DNA from: Oncomelania hupensis
Taxonomy: Eukaryota; Mollusca; Gastropoda; Littorinimorpha; Pomatiopsidae
NCBI GenBank assembly: GCA_036898135.1
Contig: CM072513.1
Coordinates: 81,437,820 to 81,501,819 of the forward strand
Length of the DNA: 64,000 nt
Direction of reading: 5' to 3'
Part shown: positions 23,150 to 34,987 of the stretch, piece after piece
How positions within the stretch are numbered: position 1 is the first letter of the stretch
Layout: every line of letters starts with the position of its first letter
Program-made: the position numbers and the translations under genes
Notes under the pieces: model-generated
Database searches by the model: none
What the model saw: the letters and a program-made list of their open reading frames with translations, nothing else
Told to the model about the DNA's origin: nothing

Positions 23150-24926
23150 TGTCAGGTTGACAGTGTTTTTGTATAAAATATATTGAAGTTAAAAATGTGA
23201 ATGTGTCCCTTTAACTGCAAATCTAAAAGTCGTAGTAGCAAGAAAGTGAAGCGCACGTGCGAAACGATCTTAGCGTTGCACCTCGTGCTGTTATTGTTTA
23301 GCTAAGGGCTGAGTAGCGTGTACAGCTTTATGAAATTTAGTAATAATATAGAAGGGCACAGCAAAGTTTGACTTTGGTTTTAGAATTATCGTAGTGAGTT
23401 CTTTTATTTTTCTAGAAAGTTCGGGGTGGGAATATATATATACGTAGGTTAGTGACATTGAGGCAGGGAGACATATTTTTTGATGTGGTTGTGTGACCAA
23501 CTTGGATTTAGTCTAGCACTGAAGTCAAGGACAGTAGACATCTTAGGTCTGTTGTGACCGGTCTATAGGTGTGTTTATATCTAGGTATAAGCAGACAGTC
23601 GAGTGTCCACAGGGTCAAAAGATTCGAACACGGACTGGTAAGTGAATGCTTTGTTTTCTTACAGCCGTTGCTTCTTGTCTTGGTGTAAATGAAAGATAGT
23701 TTGTTTGTGTTCCTATTTATTTCTCCCGTTTTGCTTTTTTATTGCATTTTGTTAGGTTGAAATGTTGGGTCAGGGGCAGGTAGCATTTTATATGTCCCCA
23801 GGTTATGTGTTGTGAATGTGTTGGAATGTTTGAGAATGTATATATTAGACGTTGTGTATATGTATATATATTCCGTAATTAAGAAAACATCATGTTCATT
23901 TGTAATAGAGATTATCTTTCCCGGGTTATATATCGGTGGTATATATGAACATTCTTTGGGATAATAATCGGCAGGGGGTAAATAATTGTATATTTGCACT
24001 TGGACTTATACTCGTGCCTGATTACAGGATGAGTCTTCTTCATCCCTCGTTCTTCGTTCTTCTTCTTCCTCTACTTCATCAATGACATCTTCATTAACCA
24101 CATAATCCATTGGTCATCTGGGCCATCACCACGTTTACCCGGTCGGCTACTGAGCTGGGTGACACCGGGCGATTTCAGTCAAGACAGAGCGGCATTGGCA
24201 CTTACCGGTGTGACTGGGTCTGCGTCTGGAACCGTCTCAACCTTCCCGGGCCGTCGGTACGACCGGGTGCAGCAGCGGTTGTCAGAGAACCCCGAGGGTG
24301 GGCAGGTTGAAGCTTTCCTCGCCGCCTTCTGCGGACAGTGCCTTACCCTCCTCGGGGTGTTCTTCCCTGGACCTTTGCCAGCGATGCCGGCTCAGCGGTC
24401 TTCTGCCACGTGGTCTACGTTATTTATTTAGTCATCCTTTTGACTATCAACTGGTTTTTTATATAAATTCTTTTGAAACAAAAAAGGCACCTATTAACTA
24501 TAAATGAACGTTTGACTTTTGTGCCTTGCTAATAACCAAAGACAATTTTGGAGTTTTCTTTCCTAATGGTATTTTTTCTAGTCTAAGCAGTGTGAAATAC
24601 CATTTGATTTACTTTGTTGTTGTTTTTTTGTAATGTTTAAATAGTGCATTCAAATTCAGTCATTTATCATCTCATTTCATTCATTTTCCATTTCATCTGA
24701 TTATATTTCTGTTGATGCTTTGTTTATGTATGGTTGGTGTGATTGTTGTTTTGTGCGTATGAAAGTGTGATTTTGGGAAGTAAAAGCTTGTTTTTTTTAA
24801 TTTAAAACTTAACTGACGTGTTTGTTACTTATTTTGTGTGTGTGCGTGTGACTGTTTAGTTTCGGGTAGGTAGTTAGATAGCTGGGTTGTTCGGGAGGGA
24901 TCTCTGTCCGACATTAGGTCGTGACA
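23150..24926 (+). repeat. Family A LTR 3
   Basis: 1777 bp, TGTC...GACA, close to LTR 2. It is followed directly by GTCAT, which matches CTCAT at the left flank in four of five bases. Confidence 0.93.
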
Positions 24927-24989
24927 GTCATTTATTTTATTATGTAGGGTAGCTATTATGGTTATTCGTTTTGTCGTGTCATTATAGTG

Positions 24990-24994
24990 AGTGA

Positions 24995-25076
<82 letters not shown>
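24990..25076. repeat. GA dinucleotide microsatellite
   Basis: A nearly pure GA run of about 80 bases starting near 24996. Confidence 0.95.
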
Positions 25077-25081
<5 letters not shown>

Positions 25082-25545
25082 AGCCTGCTGTTTATTGTGC
25101 GATTAAATAATAAGAAAGACAGACAGACAACAAACCAATAAATCAACCAATGAAGTAAACCAGTCAACCATTCAGAGTTGGTTTTCTCGTTTCGTCTTTG
25201 ACACTGTTTGACGTCGATCGATATGAGGCGATGTATGAATAAAAATGCTATAAATAAACTTCTAAGTCTATAATGCTTTCTATGCATAGATCGATGTGCG
25301 TAATAGTAATTCATCGCGGTGCATATGCACCCATCAATGCCTGACCTAGTGCCGGGCTGACCAAACCGAGGACAAGCGCACTGTAATCAATACGATTCCC
25401 TGGATATGTTAGCGGAAGTGACCCAATTTTTCTCTCTTCCGCCATACAATCGCAAAACAATTGTTGTCTGAGATGCAGGGAGTGGTGAGGGAGGGGAGGA
25501 GGGAAGAGAAGGAAAGGAAAGGCGGGAGAATGGAGGGGGGGGGAG
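25077..25545. other. No recognisable gene
   Basis: Unique-looking sequence, purine-rich toward 25480-25545. The minus-strand ORFs that overlap the neighbouring GAA run are not convincing. Confidence 0.5.
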
Positions 25546-25652
25546 GAGAAGAAAGAAGAAGAAGAAGAAGAAGAAGAAGAAGAAGAAGAAGAAGAAGAAG
25601 AAGAAGAAGAAGAAGAAGAAAAAGAATAAGAAGAAGAAGAAGAAGAACTTGT
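25546..25652. repeat. GAA trinucleotide microsatellite
   Basis: Near-pure AGA/GAA repeats of about 100 bases. Long poly-Arg, poly-Phe and poly-Ser ORFs here are artefacts of the repeat. Confidence 0.95.
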
Positions 25653-26399
25653 AAAGGAGAGACAAACAAAGGCAATGATGTAGTTAGCTGGAATTTGTTG
25701 TTGTCGGAGTTGGTGGTGGTGGTTGTGATGGTGGTGGTGGTGGATGTGGCTGTTTTCTTCACACAGCCACATGCTTGAATCCATTTCCTCTCCGATACTT
25801 CATCTTTTCAAATCGACACACACTCTCCAACTATTTTATTTATTTATTTATTTATTTTATATATATTTATTTTTTGGGGGGAGGGGAGGGGACCTGTTTG
25901 TCTGTCTGAAAATCGATTGCTGCTTGGAGAGACTTGGAGAGGCCGTCTATTATCTTGGAGAGGCCGTCTATTATTTAACTATAAAGTAATCTCTCGTACT
26001 TCAACTTGTTTGCTATCTACCACTTTGCAATAGAACGACAGACAGGCGCCCAACTAGTATAACGCCCCTGTGTCGCCCTAACCCTTGTCCTAACACACTG
26101 TGATTTTCGAATGTTCAACCTGCCTCAATGCGTGAAAGAAAATCAAGAAAATCAATTCTCACCGAGGCCAAAGCTTGGGCTGGTCGCATTGGCCATGAAT
26201 GTCAATTTGACGACCAGTGTCTAGAGAGTATTGATTGGTCTCTTGTTTGCACGTGCACAGACACAGAGGGAGAAAGACGGACAGAGAGGTGAGGATTGCC
26301 ACACAAACGCATTTCCAGAGGTAAATACACAGAGGTACAACCGAGCTCGACCAATACAACAATTAACGCTCATTAATTACGTGCTAACGCATACAAACC
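25653..26399. other. Non-coding with GGT, TTTA and duplicated short motifs
   Basis: Holds a GGT-rich run (25705-25745), a TTTA run (25832-25872) and a small tandem duplication of CTTGGAGAGGCCGTCTATTA (~25935-25975). No supported gene. Confidence 0.5.
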
Positions 26400-26566
26400 C
26401 AGCACAGCTACACACACAAACACACACACACACACCCACAAACACACACACCCCACACACACACACACACACATACACACACAATCACACACACAAGCAT
26501 ACACATACTTGCGCGCACACACACAAACACACATACATTCGCACACCCACATACGCACGCACACAA

Positions 26567-26614
<48 letters not shown>

Positions 26615-26615
26615 T
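26400..26615. repeat. CA-rich then CT microsatellites
   Basis: Interrupted CACACA from ~26408 to 26567, then a CT run 26571-26606. Confidence 0.95.
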
Positions 26616-27719
26616 TCTCTTTCCAAAGCTGATGGTGGCCGTAAACACTAAATTAATGTAAGAGTTTATGGTTATGAATTGATTTGATCGTATGTGTCGC
26701 TTCCCTACTGAGACCATTGGTGGTACGGCTGTGTCCCACCCCAATCTTACTCTCCTCCCCTCCCCTCCCCTCCCAACAATCCTCTACCCCCACACACATT
26801 AAAGCAAACACACACAAACATAGACACAAACACACACATACTAATATCATTGTCAGCTTTGGTGATGAAATAAGTATAAAATTGTATACCTAATATCATT
26901 CATTCCCTACAATTTTCCCATCCCCACCGACAACAACAGCAATAACTACCGCTGCTGCTACCTCTACAACGACAGAAAGTATCATGATCAACAACAACAC
27001 GACAACAGCATCTCTCTCTCTCTCTCTCTCTCTTCCCTCCCTCAGCATCAACAAACAATAATATTATCCATACAAAACCCCATCATCTTAGCCAACATCC
27101 TGCATCGCCATCACCACAGCCAACCTCATCACCACTAACACCAACCACCAACCCGCACCGCGGCACCAACCACAACCACCGATCAACACCGCGACACCCA
27201 CCACTACCACCAACCAACACAGCCACAACCAACAACCACAATCACCACTTGAATTTGTATATTAAAAAAACACTAAAACAACAACAACACCGTCGCACTT
27301 ACCTCATATACTTTGCAGACTGGATGGAAGAGCTCTTGCCATCTTTGGGCTCACAATAACTCCAGGAGGGGCTAATAATAACTCCAGGAGTCTAACAATT
27401 ACAAAAACTCCACGATAAACCAACTCACTGTATCGACACAGAACGAAGATATAATACAAGAATTTAATAATTCGATATAAGATTCTGATATATAACGCCT
27501 AATGTTACAGCGCGAAATTGATCTTTTTAAAATAAATTTAACAGTTAAAAATGTTCCTTTGACTCGTCAGGTCGTTGTACCTGAATTTCCGCATTTGGTA
27601 TTACACGTGTCTTTCATACAGTCACTGGAAACGACTATCAGGGTTGTAATTATTGTTAGATAATAGCTTAAATATCCGTAAATAATGAGGTTTTTTTTTT
27701 CTTGTTTTTTTTTCGCTCT
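26616..27719. other. Non-coding, low-complexity CA/CCA-rich stretch
   Basis: Contains CCCCTCC repeats (26750-26775), a CT run (27010-27035) and ACC/CAACAC-rich sequence (27060-27290). I find no supported ORF or RNA. Confidence 0.5.
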
Positions 27720-27976
27720 ATCGGATGAGAGTATAAACCGAGGTTTACTCTGTGCACGCACGCATTCACTCGCACAGAAACTTAAAGATCCTGAGGCCCA
27801 TGCCCTAGGCAGGTGGGTTGCCAAGTACATCAATACCCCAGCAAGCACTTTCTCCCCATCCCAGGTCGCCCAGGATCGTGCTCAGTGGTATGGGGAGTCA
27901 GGCGATACGCCGCAGCAAGTGGGAGCCTCGGGCGGCTTGCGTTAGACCTCGGTTTATATTCTCATCCGAAAGAGTA
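27720..27976 (+). mobile_element. SINE-like body with inverted ends
   Basis: It shares CGGATGAGAGTATAAACCGAGG, AAAGATCCTGA(G/C)GC and CCCCATCCC with the SINE at 28795-29240, but lacks the tRNA head. The start (27720-27748) recurs inverted at 27947-27976, so the unit folds on itself. It ends in TAGGAGGCG. It may be two SINE pieces in opposite orientation. Confidence 0.55.
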
Positions 27977-28247
27977 GGAGGCGCTAGTCTTTACGTCTGG
28001 ATCATGATTTTTGTTTGTTTGTTTTGTTTTTTTTGGTCGGCACTCCAGATCCACAACTTTGAAATTTCCATCCACTAATACACGGTTTTGTTTTGCAAAG
28101 ACCCCTCAATAAAATTTGTCAATGAATTTTCTTTCAAAAAGATCGGTTTTTTCCAATTTCTGTGGCCCATCAGCCAATTTTTGGAGACTTCTTTTCCGCA
28201 TGAAGATGTTTTTTTTTTCCCCCGAGGATTTCATTCATTCATTTCTT
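27977..28247. other. No recognisable gene
   Basis: T-rich sequence between a SINE fragment and an RTE tail, with nothing identifiable. Confidence 0.4.
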
Positions 28248-28655
28248 TCTACAACGAAGAATACAAAGCATGGAGAGGAGGTGTTACAGAAGACTTCTGG
28301 GCATTTCCTATACCCAGCACATCACCAACCACGAAGTCCGACAGACTATCACACAAGCCATTGGACAACACGATGACCTGCTCACAGTGGTGAAGAAACG
28401 GAAACTCCGATGAGAGGGCCACGTCACCAGAGCATCAGGCCTTGCAAAGACCATTCTGCAAGGCACAGTGCATGGAGGTAGAAGAAGAGGGAGACCGAAA
28501 AAGAGGTGGGAGGACAACATTCGAGAATGGACTGGTTTGACACTGAGTGAAGCCATGAGGGTTGCTCAGGACAGAGAAAGATGGAGTACGCTGGTTAAAC
28601 GATCAACTGTGGTGCCCCTACGACATCTGGGTTACGGGATAGGATAGAATAGGAT
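28248..28655 (+). mobile_element. RTE 3'-end copy (5'-truncated)
   Basis: Matches 7185-7585 of the full-length RTE: the ACAACGAAGAATACAAAGCA start, the RGRPKKRWEDNIREWTG coding block, then the 3' UTR and a GGATAGAATAGGAT tail. AGGATTTCATTCA occurs on both sides (28225 and 28651), so it may belong to the target duplication. The coding frame carries stops. Confidence 0.88.
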
Positions 28656-28794
28656 TTCATTCAGGCGTCTTCTTAAACTTTGGTAAATCAGTCCCTCGAT
28701 TTTGACCCAGCCCAGCTGGTACACTGGCAAGCTGAGAACATAGGGAAATGGTCATCTGTATCTATGGCACACATCCACAACTGCAAACTGCTGG

Positions 28795-29240
28795 AGGCAC
28801 GGTGGCCTAATGGTAGAGCTTTGGTTTGCGGATCTGAAGGTCCCGGGTTCGAGCCCATGCTGGGGCATTGTGTTGTGTCCTTGGGAAAGACACTTCACTC
28901 CCGTTTCCTACTCCTTCGGATGAGAGTATAAACCGAGGTCTTGTCTGTGTCGCATACATTCCATCGTAACGGACTTTAAAGATCCTGACGCTCATGTCCT
29001 AGACGAGTGAGTGCCGGTGACAAGAACACACCCTGCATGCACCTAGGTCCTTCTTCCCCATCCCTGGCTGCCCTGGATTGTGCTCTGTTGTCTGGAGCGT
29101 TATTACGATGCGCTCAACGGCTGCAAGTTTGCGCCTCGGGCGTCTTGAGTTAGATCCTGTATCGGCCAGTGCCTTGAGTCACCAAGTACGCGTATACGGC
29201 GAGATATGTGCGCTATAAAAAATCCTCGATAATAATAAAT
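28795..29240 (+). mobile_element. tRNA-derived SINE (~445 bp)
   Basis: The head has pol III signals: box A-like GTGGCCTAATGGTAGAGC (28801-) and box B GGTTCGAGCCC (~28846). The body carries CCTTGGGAAAGACACTTCAC and CGGATGAGAGTATAAACCGA. The 3' end is GTGCGCTATAAAAAATCCTC with an AATAATA tail, shared with a truncated copy at 53300-53455. No protein is encoded, and mobilisation would depend on a LINE partner. Confidence 0.8.
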
Positions 29241-29384
29241 AACAACAAACCTTTGTCAGCGGAGAAGTGGAAATAGATCTTTACTATCCTTCCCTCATTC
29301 CACGTAGGACAGCATCTTATAAGGAAGGCTTTATAGTCTATCGAGATTGGGATTTAGGCCAGACATGTACGGCTTGTGTTCTAC

Positions 29385-29545
29385 ACTGTTTGTCTCCACT
29401 GATACATACCTGTCTGCTTGGAATCAACTCCCACTTTCTCTTCGCAGCAAACTCTAAATCTCCTCCTTCAAACAGAACCTATAAAAACACATCTCTTCTC
29501 GTCTCTCTGCTCATTAACCATCTTCCACAACAACGGTCTGTTTCC
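29385..29545 (+). mobile_element. CR1/L2-like LINE C-terminal relic
   Basis: Translation near 29410-29500 gives AWNQLPLSLRSKL, a stop, then ISSFKQNL. This is the WNxLPxxLR...SFKxxLKTxLF signature at the end of many CR1/L2-group reverse transcriptases. It has two in-frame stops, so it is a dead fragment with uncertain boundaries. Confidence 0.5.
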
Positions 29546-29550
29546 TCATG

Positions 29551-30109
29551 GTCTCGGTTCGACTTTCTCACGGTTCGGTAAATCGGTTTGGCCTTAAAAA
29601 AACGGAAAACCGCGGTTTTTCTAAGGGACATCACTCGTCCCGTAAAGCACTAGCAAAATGGCAGAAACAGAGAAATTCGTAGCGAACACGCGTGGGAAAG
29701 CTGACATTTGGAGATTCTTTCTCCTGCGAGAGACAGAAGCAGGAAAGGTTGACCAGAATTTCACAGAACACAAACTTGGAACAGGCTTTTAATCTTTCAA
29801 TGCGCATTGTTTTTCTAACCAATATGACATTCACAACTTCAGATTCCACCAACGGTTTCACACACTCAAAATTGAAAAGCAAACTCCCAAATCTACCCAC
29901 AGTGGAGGAGGGAAATAGCCTCTGAGTTAAGTAGCTAGCGACATAAATTCCCCCCAAAAAAATTCAATACAGAGGTTATTTCCCTTGCTGACTATGCGCC
30001 TTTACCCGGGGTAACCAGTTGTAACTTCTAGCCGGTTAACCGGTTTTAAACCGCGGTTTTCTATTGGAAAAACCGGTTAAAAACCGGTTTGAGAAATCGT
30101 ACCGGTTCC
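29551..30109. mobile_element. MITE-like element with CCGGTT-rich inverted ends
   Basis: The left end (29551-29635) and the reverse complement of the right end (~30030-30109) align imperfectly. Both start CGGTTCGAC/CGGTACGA then TTTCTCA, continue with CGGTTT-type repeats, and both contain AAAACCGCGGTTT. The interior is ~390 bp without a transposase. I could not settle the target duplication. The 108-codon minus-strand ORF inside has no recognisable domain. Confidence 0.55.
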
Positions 30110-30138
30110 ACCCGCTAGTCTCTACCAGCCTATATTAG

Positions 30139-30336
30139 GTGCAAGGAGGCAGAAGAAGAGGGAGACAGAGAAAGAGGTGGGAGGACAACATTCGAGAATG
30201 GACTGGCTTGACACTGAGCGAAGCCATGAGGATTGTTGAGGACAGAGAAAGATGGAGTACGCTGGTTAGACAATCATCTATGGTGCCCCAACGACCATCG
30301 AGTTACGGGATAGGATAAGATAGGATAGGATAGGAT
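30139..30336 (+). mobile_element. RTE 3'-end copy (short)
   Basis: Starts within GTGCAAGGAGG, covers the GRPKKRWED-type coding end and 3' UTR, and ends in a GGATA-type tail. Confidence 0.85.
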
Positions 30337-30535
30337 ATAATTTTTAAAATAGGACACATCAAAGAGAAATATATATTGTTGTTAGTTTTCTTCATTGTTT
30401 TCTCTTTGATGTATCCTATTTTTTTAAATTCATTCGTTATATTGTTTTGATTTTCTGCTTTGGTGTGTGAATGCGTGATGAACCTGTTTTAATAGAAAAA
30501 AGCGCTGCATAAATATCTTTATCCGTATCTTATTA
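30337..30535. other. AT-rich spacer with SINE/LINE-like tail
   Basis: Contains AAAGCGCTGCATAAAT (~30500), a motif seen just before AT-rich tails of many invertebrate retroposons. The direct/inverted pair AGGACACATCAAAGAGAAA and TTTCTCTTTGATGTATCCT (30351-30420) forms a ~20-bp inverted repeat. Confidence 0.45.
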
Positions 30536-30540
30536 TCCTT

Positions 30541-30610
<70 letters not shown>

Positions 30611-30667
30611 TATTATTATTATTATTATTGTTGTTGTTGTTATTTATTATTATTATTAATATTATTA

Positions 30668-30764
<97 letters not shown>
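30536..30764. repeat. ATT trinucleotide microsatellite
   Basis: About 225 bases of ATT repeats with small interruptions. Confidence 0.97.
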
Positions 30765-31251
30765 TCTGCTTCGATATAGGAAGCAGTGGTAAGACTTTCA
30801 GCGAAAGATACGATCTACTCTACGTGACACGCATTGCTACACACGCTGACAAGATTACCTTTACTATAATTAAATTGTTTCGGGAGTAAGAGACCCAAAT
30901 TTGCACAAAAACTTATAAAATGTTTTTATTGACGCTAAGAGACATCTCCATTTGTTTATTTATTCGGACACTTTTTTATGCGTCTAATATTTCTTGCAAA
31001 ATGTGAGTTTAAATTTCGTGTCCGACAGTCCAATAGGTCGTCTATATGTTGTAGACACTGGTTGTGACATTCCGCCCTTACGTACAAAGGCGCGAAATAC
31101 CGGAGTAATATGTGCGTGACTGTCCATAATTTGTCGCTATCGGCGGTGTTGCGTTGCCTGTTTCTATGCGGCTTTAATGCTCTCGTCCGGTTATAACGTT
31201 TGAAGCGTAATGACTTCATAGTAAGGACCTCGCGAGGTGACGTTATCATAT
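30765..31251. other. No recognisable gene
   Basis: A minus-strand ORF of 112 codons (30956-31294) overlaps this stretch. I see no known motif in it and do not call it. Confidence 0.4.
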
Positions 31252-31490
31252 TTGATTGGATTGGATAGTCACTTGTAAAGCGCTGATAATCCATGCTGTC
31301 GCAGCAAGCTCAGGGAGCATAGAAAAACTCGGGATATAGACAAACTAAATATAGAGAGAAAAAAGTGCCAAAAAATTGTCAAAGTTCAAAACAGGAAAGT
31401 CTTCAGCCGCTGCTTGAATGACTCCTCTGTGTCACATGCCCGCAGTGATTGATGAAGACCATTCCACAGACAAGGTGCAGCACATTTATA
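31252..31490 (-). mobile_element. CR1/L2-like LINE 3'-end fragment
   Basis: On the minus strand, ~31483-31387 reads AAPCLWNGLHQSLRACDTEE then SFKQRLKTFLF and a stop. This is the usual C-terminal signature of CR1/L2-group RTs and is uninterrupted here. The 3' UTR follows and ends near GCGCTTTACAAGTGACTATCCAATCC. The rest of the LINE is missing. Confidence 0.65.
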
Positions 31491-31532
31491 TCATAGGATG
31501 GAATGTCTGTTCAAAGCTGCAAACACGCCTAT

Positions 31533-31730
31533 TTGAGAGCCGGGTAGCTCGGTTGGTAGAACGGCTTACTAGCAATCGAAAGGTCCCTGGTTCGACTCAC
31601 GGACTGGCCAACGTGTAACCATATTATTTTCCCCCTACCATCAACTGGTTCGCTGGTGTCAGAATAATGTGACCAGCGGTCGCCTATACGCTCCGGTGTC
31701 GTGAGACTATAATCTACAATTACCCTTTTT
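31533..31730 (+). mobile_element. tRNA-headed SINE candidate
   Basis: A tRNA-like head has GGGTAGCTCGGTTGGTAGAAC as box A (~31542) and GGTTCGACTC as box B (~31590). Unrelated body sequence follows. No second copy exists in the window, so the 3' boundary is a guess. Confidence 0.5.
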
Positions 31731-32029
31731 TGAAAGCGTTCACCACAATAATGGTTTTAAGACGCTCTTCAATGATCATGCTATCTGTAGGGTAACAGAG
31801 TCAACACGTGACCTCACAGTCACTGACCTCACACTCATGTTTAACCATTCACGCAATACAGTGGACCACAGGAATGCGATCAACTCTGTCTATCGCATAT
31901 AACCCTAAGAAGATGACATCTTTGTTACTAACACACACACGCGCGCTAAATGAGAAGATGACATCTCCGTCTGTTTAAAACATACACTGGCTAAGAAGAT
32001 ATACAATCTCTGTTTAAAACATACACTCG
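31731..32029. other. Spacer, no recognisable gene
   Basis: No supported feature apart from approach sequence resembling the following minisatellite (AACATACACT... motifs). Confidence 0.4.
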
Positions 32030-32390
32030 TTACAATCTCCGTTTTAAAACAAGCACTCGCTGAGAAGGATTGATAGGATTGATAGGATTGATAGATTACC
32101 GTCCCCGGACACTTCAGCGTATAGACCCCGCTGAGAAGAGGTACAATCGCTGTTTTTTAAACATTCACTCGCAGAGAAGAGATGCAATCTCTGTTTTAAA
32201 ACATACACTGGCTAAGAAGAGATACAATCTCTGGTTTTAAACATACACTCGCAGAGAAGAGATACAATCTCTGTTTTAAAACATACACTGGCTAAGAAGA
32301 GATACAATCTCTGCTTTAAAACATAAACTCGCTAAGAAGAGATACAAACTCTGTTTGAAAATACACTCGCTGAGACGATACAATCTCAAA
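32030..32390. repeat. Minisatellite, ~42-bp unit
   Basis: Tandem copies of AGAGATACAATCTCTGTTTT followed by AAAACATACACTCGC(T/A)(A/G)AGA. About eight copies; each contains a small palindrome (AGAGAT..ATCTCT). Confidence 0.85.
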
Positions 32391-32930
32391 CATCCACGGA
32401 TTGAAAAGACAGAGCAGTTTGTAAGAAAATACATGCATACAGTGTTTGCTAAAACAGAAAAACGTACACTACTTCAAAATACAACGTCTATCCCGTTTGT
32501 AAGAAGATACGAAGTCCAACGTACATGGTTTGAAATGACAGAGCATCCCCCATTGAGATCACACAACACAGCACAAACAAAATGCTGCCCTCGCCACAAA
32601 ACCAAGCCTCGTCGTCGTAGTTGTGGAGGCGCCGTTGGCCAGTCTCTGTCGGTCGTAGCCGTTGCTGCTGGCTATACCAATTAGTTACCCTTCTCTTACC
32701 CCCAGCATCCCGCGCCGCAGTTCCAGTTTTGCTGTTGCTGCTGCTGCTGTTTTGGGGTGTTGGAGGTGATGCGGGCTTTGTCGTTGTTATTGGTATTGTT
32801 GCTGTATGAAGAATGTTTCTTGTGTGTCGATGTTTCTTTGTCCGTTTTAACAGTTGTTGTTGCCGTTATTGTTGATTCTTTGGTAGTTGTTGTTCGCGGT
32901 TATGGAGCAGGGGTAGTGGTAATCGATATC
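32391..32930. other. No recognisable gene
   Basis: GTT/GTC-rich toward 32700-32900. Several overlapping ORFs of 60-109 codons have no domain signature. Confidence 0.45.
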
Positions 32931-33500
<570 letters not shown>

Positions 33501-34000
33501 NNNNNNNNNNNNNNNNNNNNNNNNNNNNNNNNNNNNNNNNNNNNNNNNNNNNNNNNNNNNNNNNNNNNNNNNNNNNNNNNNNNNNNNNNNNNNNNNNNNN
33601 NNNNNNNNNNNNNNNNNNNNNNNNNNNNNNNNNNNNNNNNNNNNNNNNNNNNNNNNNNNNNNNNNNNNNNNNNNNNNNNNNNNNNNNNNNNNNNNNNNNN
33701 NNNNNNNNNNNNNNNNNNNNNNNNNNNNNNNNNNNNNNNNNNNNNNNNNNNNNNNNNNNNNNNNNNNNNNNNNNNNNNNNNNNNNNNNNNNNNNNNNNNN
33801 NNNNNNNNNNNNNNNNNNNNNNNNNNNNNNNNNNNNNNNNNNNNNNNNNNNNNNNNNNNNNNNNNNNNNNNNNNNNNNNNNNNNNNNNNNNNNNNNNNNN
33901 NNNNNNNNNNNNNNNNNNNNNNNNNNNNNNNNNNNNNNNNNNNNNNNNNNNNNNNNNNNNNNNNNNNNNNNNNNNNNNNNNNNNNNNNNNNNNNNNNNNN
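33501..34000. other. Assembly gap (500 N)
   Basis: Exactly 500 N, probably a placeholder length. The left edge lies inside a GATA array, so the true array length is unknown. Confidence 0.99.
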
Positions 34001-34059
34001 ATTCAAGACCAAATACACACACACCATCATTCAGTCAGGCTACACTGCAGAGAAGAAAC

Positions 34060-34320
34060 AGGAAGCAGGCACTGACACCATGAATATATTCATGCCACAG
34101 ATCCAAGCCATTCAAGCTACAGATCCCAAGCCATTCATGCACAGACCTAACCCTAACCCTAACCATAATCATTCAACAGACGTCAAACCATTTAAGCCAA
34201 GACCACAAACCATTTAAGCCAAGACCCCAAATCATCTATGCACAGACCCCAAACTAATCATGCCACAGACCTCAAGCCATTGAAGCCACAGACCCCAAAC
34301 AGTTTAAGTCACAAAGTAAC
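34060..34320. repeat. Degenerate ~27-bp tandem repeat
   Basis: Repeated CACAGACCCCAAACCATTTAAGC-like units with many differences. A short CCTAACCCTAACCCTAACC run sits at 34146-34164. Confidence 0.65.
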
Positions 34321-34387
34321 CCGTCCTGACATAGTTATGTACTAGTTATGAACAGACAACACAAATCGAATAATAGTAATAATAATA

Positions 34388-34450
34388 AGTAGAAGAAGAA
34401 GAAGAAGAAGAAGAAAGAAGAAGAAGAAGAAGAAGAAGAAGAAGAAGAAT
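34388..34450. repeat. GAA trinucleotide microsatellite
   Basis: AGA/GAA repeats directly left of an inverted RTE tail. Confidence 0.95.
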
Positions 34451-34581
34451 CATATCCTATCCTATCCCGTAACTCGGAGGTAGTAGGGGCACCACAGATG
34501 ATCATTTAACCAGCACACTCCATCTTTCCATATCCTCGGCAACCCTGATGGTTTCGCTCAGTGTCAAACCAGTCCATTCTC

Positions 34582-34583
<2 letters not shown>
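34451..34583 (-). mobile_element. RTE 3'-end fragment
   Basis: Reverse complement of the RTE tail (TATCCTATCC), 3' UTR and the end of the coding region up to the ATTCGAGAATGGACTGG block. The coding end runs straight into an ATA microsatellite. Confidence 0.88.

Positions 34584-34664
<81 letters not shown>
34584..34664. repeat. ATA trinucleotide microsatellite
   Basis: About 80 bases of ATA repeats. Confidence 0.97.
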
Positions 34665-34987
34665 TTTTTTAATAAAGTTCAATTCCCTCCAAGCCGGCTC
34701 ATCGCGCTCATTTGCACACAGCCATGCCAAACTACTTACATGAAAAACAAATCGCAGATTACAACTTAAAAGACAGCACAATAGAACTTAGTCGCACTGC
34801 AAAAAGTAGATCTAAGTAGATCTTTAAAAAATTAAATTAAAAAAAAAGACGCCATCCCCTGATATCAACGTATAGTATGATGCCATACATAATATACATC
34901 ATACAATAATACACACACAGAACACAAATACATCATACAAGATACAAGCCAAAACTATAAAGCAGGAAATGATTGGTTAGTGGTTAC
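34665..34987 (-). other. Intron or downstream sequence of the kinesin gene
   Basis: No coding signal. It contains AATACA/ATACATC-rich AT sequence and lies immediately 3' of the exon ending at 34988. Confidence 0.5.

Larger units (their letters stand above)
8985..24926 (+). mobile_element. Family A LTR retrotransposon, tandem array (LTR-int-LTR-int-LTR), Gmr1-like
   Basis: Three LTRs (8985-10748, 16314-18093, 23150-24926), all TGTC...GACA, alternate with two internal regions in the same orientation. The outer flanks are CTCAT and GTCAT, a 5-bp duplication with one difference. The middle LTR has a polypurine tract on its left and a primer-binding site on its right, with no host DNA. That fits LTR-LTR unequal recombination or a tandem product, and not two separate insertions. 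Both internal regions order the domains gag, protease, integrase, reverse transcriptase, RNase H. Confidence 0.93.

Noticed and set aside
8985..24926. Two independent family A insertions side by side
   Set aside because: The middle LTR is shared and has no host DNA or target duplication, so a tandem recombination product fits better.
29631..29957. 108-codon minus-strand ORF as a transposase
   Set aside because: No DDE/D or zinc-finger motif visible. It lies inside a MITE-like element too short to be autonomous.
31542..31610. Functional tRNA gene
   Set aside because: Box A and B-like sequences are present but the cloverleaf pairing is poor and the sequence continues into SINE-like body. Better explained as a SINE head.
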